Below, piece by piece: positions 57,578 to 64,000 of a stretch of 64,000 bases of DNA. How positions within the stretch are numbered: the first letter of the stretch is position 1; each line of letters begins with the position of its first letter. The position numbers were made by a program, and so were the translations under genes. Below the pieces are notes generated by a model. The model was not told the origin of the DNA. It saw only the letters and a list, made by a program, of their open reading frames with translations, and did not search any database. The DNA comes from Streptomyces cyaneus (lineage in GTDB: Bacteria; Actinomycetota; Actinomycetes; Streptomycetales; Streptomycetaceae): the NCBI RefSeq assembly GCF_004028635.1, contig NZ_RQJW01000007.1:62001-126000 (forward strand), in the 5' to 3' direction.

Positions 57578-59028
57578 CGTGGTCCGTCGTGTGTGAACAC
57601 GGGGTCGAGTCCCTCGTGCACCCGCCGGGCACGGGCGAGGTCGGCGACCACCGCAAGGAAGACCGCCCACCAGATTCCGGGAGTGCGGACGACTTTCGGG
57701 TACTTGAGCCAGCCCAGCAGGCTGCAGGCGGAGGCCAGATGCATGCGAACCGGTGCCCCCGGGTCCGCCCAGCCCGCCATGAGCCGGGCAGCCCGGTCCA
57801 GATAGACCGCGCGCGCCGGACAGTCCTCGGTGGACACCAGGTCGCGTGCGTCCAACTCGCCCTCGGAATCGGGCCCCACGGAGGGCGAAACCAGCTCCTC
57901 CTGCCCGCGGCCGACCGCGTCGAGCAGGGTCACCATCGGCGACACCGCGTGCAGCAGCGTGCCCAGGTCGAAGACCGGGTCCCCGTGGCCGGCCACTGCC
58001 TGGGCCGCTCCGTCCCAGGCACTGCGCGGGTCGATGAACCGTGGCTCTCCGGCCTGACCCCACATCAGGTTGCTGGTGAAGATGTCCCCGTGGACGACCG
58101 CCGACCGCAGCGGGCGCCACTGCGGGTAGGTATCGCGCACCCAGGCGACCAGCTCCGCATAGCTGCTGCGGCTGCCGTCGGGCAGCACCACCGGCCTGGA
58201 GAAGGCCTGCCGGTAGGCGGCTGCGCCCAGCACCGACTCACCGACGCGGCGGCACGCCTCGGTCTCCGGCAATCGGTGCAGGCGCTCGGTGTACAGGTAG
58301 GCCGCGACCTGCGGCTCACCCTCGGTGAGGGTGTCGGCGTACCACTCGGTCAGGACCCGCAGGTGCCCGTCGAGTGCGGGGACCCCCGCCGGATCGGCAC
58401 GGAGCAGGCCGTCCGGATCCCGGCAAAAGACCCGGTCCACGAAGGCGCCGTCGGTGACGGCGTCCATGAGTCGGACGGCCACTCCGTCCCGCGCCTCGAA
58501 GCCGCGCGGCGCAGGGAAGATCGGCGCACCGGCTGCATGGGCGCGGAGCACATGCTCCTGCTCCTCCAGCATCACGTCCTGCGGGCCGACCTTGGCGACC
58601 AACCTGCCCGCGGCACAGTCGAACTCGATGACCCCGATGGAGTCCGAGCCCGGCCGGTGCAGGGTGCGGATCCGCGGCCGGGCAGCAGCGGACTGAGCCC
58701 AGTGGGCCACGCGTTCGGCCTGGACATCCTCGATCAGTCCGTCCAACTCCTCGGCGTCCCAGGCCGCCCAGGGGCCCGGCCGGTGGGCGGAGACGGCGCG
58801 CACCTCCGGTCGGCCGTCGTCCAATGCCACCACCCGGAAGCCGAAGGGGACGAGCCCGTCCCTGAGGCGTTGCGCGCACGCGTCCGCCACGGGGCCGGTG
58901 CCGAGCAGGTACACCTCCGTGGGCCCCGGCCGGGTCTCCCCCGTCTGCGCGGCGGACAGTGCGGCGACGAACTCCGCGAGCTCGCGCACGTCCAGGCGGC
59001 GTCCCCGCCGCATGCTGCCGCCGGTCAC
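57574..59028 (-). CDS. APH-fold phosphotransferase with N-terminal extension
   Basis: 484 residues from GTG 59028. The first ~110 residues form an extra domain with a Rossmann-like start (VYLLGTGPVADACAQRLRDGL). The APH/choline-kinase fold follows: ATP Lys in RLVAKVGPQ (about 142) with Glu in EEQEHVLRAH, catalytic VVHGDIFTSNLMW (about 310, H-G-D-x4-N) and FIDPRSAW (metal Asp). The C-terminus is helical. It may phosphorylate a hydroxyl of an intermediate as protection, activation or resistance. Both ends overlap neighbours by 4 nt. Confidence 0.8.
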   Translation of the reverse strand: MTGGSMRRGRRLDVRELAEFVAALSAAQTGETRPGPTEVYLLGTGPVADACAQRLRDGLVPFGFRVVALDDGRPEVRAVSAHRPGPWAAWDAEELDGLIEDVQAERVAHWAQSAAARPRIRTLHRPGSDSIGVIEFDCAAGRLVAKVGPQDVMLEEQEHVLRAHAAGAPIFPAPRGFEARDGVAVRLMDAVTDGAFVDRVFCRDPDGLLRADPAGVPALDGHLRVLTEWYADTLTEGEPQVAAYLYTERLHRLPETEACRRVGESVLGAAAYRQAFSRPVVLPDGSRSSYAELVAWVRDTYPQWRPLRSAVVHGDIFTSNLMWGQAGEPRFIDPRSAWDGAAQAVAGHGDPVFDLGTLLHAVSPMVTLLDAVGRGQEELVSPSVGPDSEGELDARDLVSTEDCPARAVYLDRAARLMAGWADPGAPVRMHLASACSLLGWLKYPKVVRTPGIWWAVFLAVVADLARARRVHEGLDPVFTHDGPR

Positions 59029-60050
59029 GGGGCCACCTCCCGTATGAAGGCGTCGAGTTCCACCGGGCTCATCCCGTAGCGCTCCTTGAACGGCCCGTTG
59101 CGCCGGCCGCCCTCGAAGTAGCGCACCCCGGCTTCGTAGCCCAGCCGGATGATCTCCGCTATCAACAGGTAGTAGCTGCTGAACGGGCGCTTGACCCTCG
59201 CGTCCTCGTAACGGTCGTAGCCGCCGGCCCAGGCGTGGATCTTGGTCTCTTCCAGAAAGACGACCGCTTTGCCGAGCAACTCCTCGCCCTGGTGCAGCTC
59301 GACGATCCTGGCCCCGGACGGGACATAGGTCAGGAACCGGGAGATTCGCTCTTTGTCGTAGTAACCGGCCGAGCCCACGTTGGCCATCAGCTTCTCGAAG
59401 AGGTCGAGGCTGCTCGGGTCCTCGGCGCCTTCGGGTACGCGCACCGTCGTGCGCACCCCTGCGTCGCGCGCCCGGTTGAGCTGGCGCCGGTACTCCCCGC
59501 GGGCATTGGGCCTCAGGCCCTGCAGGTAGCCCTCGAAGTCGCCTGCCGCGGCGAGGTCGATGACGTAGCGGGTGTCGATGTGCCGGGGGACGAATCCGGC
59601 CGCCACCAGCATGTCTCGGCTCGGCCCCTCGGCAACGTTGATGAACCCGTAGCGCCCGGCGCCGAGTTCACGCGCCAGAGTCTCCATGGTCCGGGCCACC
59701 GCAGCGGCGATCTCCGGATCCTCCCGCCGGAAGGCCAGCCTGGTGTCGGAGCAGTGCCAGACGTGGCTCAGCAGCACCACCTCGTCCTCGGCCAGGTCGA
59801 GCGCGCGCAACGGGTCGCCCTGGACGTAGCAGGGCACGAATCCCACGAACTGCCCGTCGATGTCCCTGATCACCAGGTACCGCGTGTGCAGTACCCGTTG
59901 GATCGGCTCGCGCTCGTAGGCGCGCAGGAACTCGAGGCCGTAGTAGAAGGTGGAGATCCCCAGCTCCTCGGCGATCGTCCCGCACTCCGGGGGGAGGTCC
60001 TCCACGCTGGTGAGCACCTCGACCCGGTAACGCTCCTCAGAACTCGTCAC
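59025..60050 (-). CDS. FemAB/GNAT-superfamily transferase (Acetyltransf_6 type), copy 2
   Basis: 341 residues from GTG 60050 (GGGAG close upstream; GTG 60074 is an alternative with more overlap into the GS-like gene). Conserved features include GLRPNARGEYRRQLNRARDAGV, ELHQGEELLGKAVVFLEETKIHAWAGGYDR and a C-terminal VRYFEGGRRNGPFKERYGM, which matches the GGR-N-x-x-K-x-R-x-G end of COG3146-like proteins. Related to, but clearly diverged from, copy 1. A role in acyl or aminoacyl transfer is inferred. Confidence 0.75.
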   Translation of the reverse strand: MTSSEERYRVEVLTSVEDLPPECGTIAEELGISTFYYGLEFLRAYEREPIQRVLHTRYLVIRDIDGQFVGFVPCYVQGDPLRALDLAEDEVVLLSHVWHCSDTRLAFRREDPEIAAAVARTMETLARELGAGRYGFINVAEGPSRDMLVAAGFVPRHIDTRYVIDLAAAGDFEGYLQGLRPNARGEYRRQLNRARDAGVRTTVRVPEGAEDPSSLDLFEKLMANVGSAGYYDKERISRFLTYVPSGARIVELHQGEELLGKAVVFLEETKIHAWAGGYDRYEDARVKRPFSSYYLLIAEIIRLGYEAGVRYFEGGRRNGPFKERYGMSPVELDAFIREVAP

Positions 60051-61497
60051 CGTACTCCCGGCCTTCCCACTCACTCACTCGTCCGCTGCGGAATCCGCCT
60101 TCCGCCGCGATGAACCGGTTCCACTCGCTGCGCTTGAGCTCGACCAGAGCGCGGTGCAGGTCGTCGCCGACCAGCTCCCGGGCCGCCTTGGAGGACTCGA
60201 ACGCCTCGATGGCGTCGCCGAGGGTCTCCGGCAGCGGCGTCCCCTGCTCCTGGGGCCTCGGCACCGGTGCGGAGAGGACCAGTTCCGCCGCCGCCCCCTC
60301 GACGCCGGAGGAGATCTGGGACGCCAGGTACAGGTAGGGGTTGGCCGTGGGGTCACCGATGCGGTTCTCCGCGTGGGCCGCCTCCGGCGCCCCGCCGTCC
60401 GCCACCCGCACCAGGGCGCCCCGGTTCTCCCGGGCCCAGCTCGCGCGCGAGGGGGAGAGCGAATGCGCGGGGCCGAAGCGATGGTAGGCGTTCACCGTCG
60501 GATTGCTCAGCAGCGAGTACTCCGCCGCCCGACGCACCAGGCCCTCGACGTAGCCGCCGCCGACGTCGCTCAACTCGCCGGTGACCGCATCCGCGAAGAC
60601 CGCGGTCCCGTCCAGCCGCCGCAGCGACTGGTGCAGGTGCCAGCCGCTCGGATCCGCCGACGGGAACGCCGGAAGCCCCATGAAGGAGACGTGCAGTCCG
60701 TGCCCCCGGGCGAAGCACTTGAGCCAGGTACGCAGCAGCAGCACGGTGTCGGCCGCGGCCAGTGCTTGCTGGGGCGCGAAGGTGATCTCCAGCTGCCCGG
60801 GCCCCGACTCGTGCTCGACGGTGCGCAGTTGGGCACCGAGTGAGCGGAGCGGCGCCCACAGCGGGGCGAGCAGGTCGAGGGCCGCCTCCAGCAACCGGGT
60901 CGAGTTGAACTGGTAGCCGCCGTCCACCAGGGCCGTCGGCTCGGGGCTGCCCTGCACCCCGAACCCGCCGGGGCTGCCGGCATAGCCCTCGTGCAGCCTG
61001 CGCAGCAGGTAGAACTCGAGCTCAATGCCGACGACCGGGCTCCAACCCAGCCCGCCCGCCCGCTCGACGACCTCCCGCAGGACTCGGCGGCTCGACAGCG
61101 GGTGCTCGGCCCCGTTGCGCAGCCGCTCCTCGCCGATCACCCACCCGGTGCGCCGCCCTCGGTGCTCGGTGACGGTCCAGGTGCTCAGGTCCGGCACCAC
61201 GACCATGTCCCCCGCGCCGTGCAGCTCCTGCACGAAGGCGGTGTCGTCGATGCCAAGGGCGATGGCGTGCCCGGTGTCGAACACGAGCGGGCCGGGGCTG
61301 AAGTCCACCCCGTGCTGCAGTGCGCCCATCAGTGCGTGCGGGGAGAGCGCCTTGGACCGTGCGATCCCGTGCGGGTCTCCGTAGAGCACGTGCACGAAGT
61401 CCACTTCGGCTGCTGCCTCGCGCACCGCGTCGATGTCCCGGTGGTTCACTACGCCGGGCCGCGTGCTGGTTCCGGCTCCGATGCCGATCTCGTTCAC
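60037..61497 (-). CDS. Glutamine-synthetase-like gamma-glutamyl ligase
   Basis: 486 residues from GTG 61497, after GGGAGGCGCA. GS catalytic motifs are retained: metal Glu in VGIELEFYLL (about 157) and EHESGPGQLEI (about 227), FMGLPAFPSADPSGWHLHQSL, and the ATP/Arg loop HAENRIGDPTANPYLYLA (about 375). It groups with GlnA-like enzymes that glutamylate amines rather than ammonia (PuuA, GlnT type). In fosfazinomycin-type pathways a GS homologue loads acetylhydrazine on glutamate. Here it sits directly after an amidase gene. Confidence 0.9.
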   Translation of the reverse strand: MNEIGIGAGTSTRPGVVNHRDIDAVREAAAEVDFVHVLYGDPHGIARSKALSPHALMGALQHGVDFSPGPLVFDTGHAIALGIDDTAFVQELHGAGDMVVVPDLSTWTVTEHRGRRTGWVIGEERLRNGAEHPLSSRRVLREVVERAGGLGWSPVVGIELEFYLLRRLHEGYAGSPGGFGVQGSPEPTALVDGGYQFNSTRLLEAALDLLAPLWAPLRSLGAQLRTVEHESGPGQLEITFAPQQALAAADTVLLLRTWLKCFARGHGLHVSFMGLPAFPSADPSGWHLHQSLRRLDGTAVFADAVTGELSDVGGGYVEGLVRRAAEYSLLSNPTVNAYHRFGPAHSLSPSRASWARENRGALVRVADGGAPEAAHAENRIGDPTANPYLYLASQISSGVEGAAAELVLSAPVPRPQEQGTPLPETLGDAIEAFESSKAARELVGDDLHRALVELKRSEWNRFIAAEGGFRSGRVSEWEGREYGDEF

Positions 61498-61531
61498 TGC
61501 GCCTCCCTTCTCTTCGTCGTCCTGTTCGTCG

Positions 61532-62848
61532 TCAGGGCCGGACGGCCCTCGTCATGTGGCTTCGGGCGGCTTCCGTTTCCAGCAGGCCGGCCACTTCCAG
61601 CAGGGCCCGGTCCTGGCCGCGCCGACCGATCAGCTGGAGGCCCAGCGGCACGCCGTCGGCGTCCGTGCCCCAGGGCAGACTGATCGCGGGGTGGCCGGTG
61701 AGGTTGGCGAGGAAGGTGTTCTCCGCCCAGCCCAGCCAGCCCTGGACGTCCGTGCCCGGCGGGTACTCCTCGTCCCTTCCGAAGGCGGGCACCGCCACCG
61801 TCGGCAGCGCGAGCACCCTGTACTCGGCGAGGGCCGCATCGAGATCCGCGGCCAGCCGGGCGCGGACCTCCTCGGCCCGGCGCAGCTGCCGCTCGGTTAC
61901 GGCGGCGCCCGATCGCGCCACCTCGGCGTGGCCCGGCCAGAGTTCGTGCCGCGCCAGCCGCGGGTGCTCCCCCGCGGCCAGCATCGGCACCAGCGCCCGG
62001 GAGTAGGCGCCGGTGGTGTCCAGGGCGACGGTGGCCGCCGGCCGTCCGCAGACCGCGTGCAGGTCGGCCCGTAGCGTGTCCTGCCCGTGGGAGGCGTGCG
62101 GCAGCGACAGCCAGGCGACCCGGTGCAGCGGGTGGGCCGTCCTGTCCGGTTCCGGAGTGACCGTTGCCGCCAACCGGTCCAACAGCAGGCAGTCCGTCAC
62201 CGTCGCGGCGAGCGCTCCGACGTGGGACAGGCTGTCGCCGCGCGGCCCGTAGGCCCAGCGCTCCCAGGTCGGTTTGAACCCGACGACCCCGCACCATGCG
62301 GCAGGGATGCGCACCGAGCCGGCACCGTCCGTCCCGATCGCGATCGGCCCCAGACCCGTGGCCACCGCGACAGCGGCTCCGCCGCTCGATCCACCGCTGC
62401 TGCGGTCCGGGCAGCGCGGGTTCACACTGGCCGGGCCGCAGGCACCGACGGTGCTGGCCGACCAGCCGTCCTCGGACGTGCGGGTCTTGCCCAGGATCAC
62501 CGCCCCGGCCCGGCGCACCACCTCGACCACGGGCGAGTCCGTCGCCGCCGCCGGGGCGTCCCCTGCGCGCCCACGACCGGTCGGCAGTCCCGCCACGTCG
62601 AGCAGGTCCTTGACCGAGACCGGCACCCCGCACAGCGGCGGGGGCACCCTTGCGCTGCGGTAAGCCAGGTCCGCACGCCGGGCCGCGGCCATCGCCGAGT
62701 CCCGGTCGACGGACACGAAGGCGGACCCCTCCGGGGTCCCCTCGGTGATCCGGTCGAGCAGCTCGGCGACATGGCTCGACGGCAGCAACGCGCCCTCGGC
62801 GTACTGCCCGGTGAGACTCCGCGCCGAGTACCCGGGCCCGCTACGCAT
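61532..62848 (-). CDS. Amidase-signature family hydrolase
   Basis: 438 residues from ATG 62848 (GGAGCACCT upstream). The Ser-cisSer-Lys triad is visible: Lys in VSVKDLLDVAG (about 77), cis-Ser in RSSGGSSGGAAVAVATG (about 155) and nucleophile Ser in GTDGAGSVRIPAAWCG (about 178). The C-terminal WLGWAENTFLANLTGHPAISLPWG is standard. It probably hydrolyses an amide or acyl-hydrazide, such as removing acetyl from a glutamyl-acetylhydrazine, by analogy with the fosfazinomycin amidase. Confidence 0.9.
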   Translation of the reverse strand: MRSGPGYSARSLTGQYAEGALLPSSHVAELLDRITEGTPEGSAFVSVDRDSAMAAARRADLAYRSARVPPPLCGVPVSVKDLLDVAGLPTGRGRAGDAPAAATDSPVVEVVRRAGAVILGKTRTSEDGWSASTVGACGPASVNPRCPDRSSGGSSGGAAVAVATGLGPIAIGTDGAGSVRIPAAWCGVVGFKPTWERWAYGPRGDSLSHVGALAATVTDCLLLDRLAATVTPEPDRTAHPLHRVAWLSLPHASHGQDTLRADLHAVCGRPAATVALDTTGAYSRALVPMLAAGEHPRLARHELWPGHAEVARSGAAVTERQLRRAEEVRARLAADLDAALAEYRVLALPTVAVPAFGRDEEYPPGTDVQGWLGWAENTFLANLTGHPAISLPWGTDADGVPLGLQLIGRRGQDRALLEVAGLLETEAARSHMTRAVRP

Positions 62849-64000
62849 AGGTGCTCCGGAACCAGGCGTTGTCGAACTCGGTGACCTTGTCCCGGCACAC
62901 GCGGTACATCTCCTCGTGGAACACCCGCAGGACCTGGCCGAAGGCAACGGCGGTCGCCAGATCCGCCGCGGTGAACGGGACGCCACCGGCCCGCATCAGA
63001 CGCAGGTCGTACAGACCGGGGAAGGTCCGGCCGTCCAGGGCCACCTGCAGCGGCACCCGCATCGCATGGCGCACGCCGAACCGCACGTGCCCGGTGTGGT
63101 GCCATTCGGAGTGGTGGGTGAGGTCGGGCATGGTCGGCGCGAAGAACCAGTCGTCGCGCCGGGGATCGTCGGTCTGCCCGAGCACGTGTGGGAGGTAGTG
63201 CCAGCTGTTGAAGCGCATGCGGGCGCTGTAGGCGGCGAGGATCTTGTCGAGTGACGGTTCCCCGCCGCGGTGCTGGTTCGCGAAGGATCCGCTGGGGACG
63301 ACGCAGCAGTAGAAGTCGGTGGTGCTCAGGGTGAGCGCGTGCCGCTCCGGCTCGGAGTCGTCCACGAAGAAGAGCTCCCGCGGCCCGCGGGCCATGGTCA
63401 CATCGGAGCCGGTGGCTGCGGCGAGGTCCTGGAGCAGGTCGCGGAGGATCTCCGCGCGGACGGCCGGACGCTTGCCGACGGCGGCGTCCTGAACCTGGTG
63501 CGCGGCCTCGCGGCCCATGTCGGCCAGGGTCGGCGCCTGCGCCGACCACCTGGACCACCGGTACTGCGGCCGGGCCAGCAGCCGGGCGTCCGGTACGGCC
63601 GGCAGCGACCGCTCCCGCTTGTTCAGGCTCACCCCGTGGATCTCACGGTAGAAGACCGTGCCCTGCCCGAGCAGCTCCGCCCGGCGCTCGGCGAGGCGCG
63701 CGGCCAGGGCCATGAGCGCTTCCGGCTCCGGCGGGCCCCCCGCTGCCACCACCTGCACTCCATACCGCTGCGCGTGTCCCCGCAGAAACTCGCTCAGCCA
63801 GCGCAGGTCGAGGTGGCAGCCGTTGGCCTCCTCCAGCCGGGACGGCGGGCCGCTGGTGATCAGTACCCAGCACGCCGTCACGAAGGCGGCCTCCTCGCCG
63901 CTCCACGTGCCGACCGGTTGGCTGCGCAGCCGGGCCAGCGTGTCGGCAGGGGCACCGGCCGACACCAGGCGGCCCGGGAGGTTGCCCCGGCCCAGGTTGG
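62841..64000 (-). CDS. Uncharacterised protein, probably truncated by the window edge
   Basis: At least 374 residues; a GTG is present at 63965 but the frame is open to the right edge without a convincing RBS, so the true start may lie outside. I recognise no domain. It is Arg- and Trp-rich with a His/Trp cluster (MPDLTHHSEWHHTGHVRFGVRHAMRVPLQV, about 285-310), ELFFVDDSEPERHALTLSTTDFYCC and SGSFANQHRGGE. It has no signal peptide or TM. The stop overlaps the amidase start by 8 nt, so it belongs to the same operon. Might be a novel enzyme with a His-rich metal site. Confidence 0.65.
   Translation of the reverse strand, partial: NLGRGNLPGRLVSAGAPADTLARLRSQPVGTWSGEEAAFVTACWVLITSGPPSRLEEANGCHLDLRWLSEFLRGHAQRYGVQVVAAGGPPEPEALMALAARLAERRAELLGQGTVFYREIHGVSLNKRERSLPAVPDARLLARPQYRWSRWSAQAPTLADMGREAAHQVQDAAVGKRPAVRAEILRDLLQDLAAATGSDVTMARGPRELFFVDDSEPERHALTLSTTDFYCCVVPSGSFANQHRGGEPSLDKILAAYSARMRFNSWHYLPHVLGQTDDPRRDDWFFAPTMPDLTHHSEWHHTGHVRFGVRHAMRVPLQVALDGRTFPGLYDLRLMRAGGVPFTAADLATAVAFGQVLRVFHEEMYRVCRDKVTEFDNAWFRSTYA

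Noticed and set aside
57578..58120. Extension of the methyltransferase to 427 codons
   Set aside because: The extension is a shadow of the APH-like kinase; the GTG at 57577 overlaps the kinase stop and starts the conserved domain.

Overview
This window is a high-GC actinobacterial chromosome segment, almost certainly Streptomyces. The signs are strong G/C bias at third codon positions, many GTG starts, dense ATGA/GTGA gene overlaps, the tipA thiostrepton-response gene with its classical promoter and internal start, a BTAD/NB-ARC (AfsR-type) regulator, an XRE/DUF397/HATPase set, and short intergenic elements common in this genus. From memory, the order of conserved genes at the left resembles the S. 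coelicolor chromosome around SCO3398-SCO3430; I could not check this.

Layout. (a) 1-4803: folate genes (folP, an NTF2-like protein, folB, folK, a DUF3180 membrane protein) and, on the other strand, folE; an intein-like LAGLIDADG protein sits between DUF3180 and folE. (b) 4871-10382, minus strand: ftsH, hpt, tilS and a zinc metalloprotease. (c) 10554-11180: a tandem repeat tract downstream of dacB. (d) 11187-18926: dacB, ppa, a ThrE-like exporter, a DedA protein with a long Gln/Tyr/Gly/Asn tail, a YbjQ protein, tipA and a ClC transporter. ClC is followed by glutamate decarboxylase (18985-20397), which suggests acid resistance. (e) 20426-26917: a drug-type ABC exporter with a PadR regulator and paired operators, an antitoxin-like N-terminus open into padR, an aldehyde dehydrogenase, and the XRE/HATPase/DUF397 trio. 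(f) 27533-30277: a repeat-rich gap, then a divergent cluster of cysteine-poor ribosomal protein paralogues (rpmG, rpmE, rpsR; rpmB, rpsN) with a CobW-like GTPase around a candidate Zur box. (g) 30390-40482: two lipoproteins, DUF2786, GNAT, an HTH-Clp_N protein with a promoter buried in paired palindromes, a family A DNA polymerase, a giant AfsR-like regulator, and DUF3052. (h) 40659-48853: a PAS/GAF/SpoIIE/HATPase signalling protein followed by a sugar ABC system (LacI-type sensor lacking an HTH, lipoprotein binding protein, two permeases) and a convergent Tat-exported glycosidase with a LacI-type operator. (i) 49090-50955: a Ser/Thr kinase with an extracellular ricin-type lectin domain.

(j) 50970-64000, minus strand, is one tightly overlapping operon of at least twelve genes that looks like part of a biosynthetic gene cluster. 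It encodes an uncharacterised protein, an amidase, a glutamine-synthetase-like ligase, two FemAB/GNAT-type transferases, an APH-fold kinase, two methyltransferases, an adenylosuccinate-lyase-type lyase, a small GNAT, a class I glutamine amidotransferase/gamma-glutamyl hydrolase and an MFS exporter. The combination of small GNAT, lyase, GS-like ligase and amidase matches what I remember of the acetylhydrazine/glutamylhydrazine module of fosfazinomycin and kinamycin biosynthesis. The operon may therefore make an N-N bonded metabolite. This is an inference; the N-N forming enzymes themselves would have to lie beyond position 64000.
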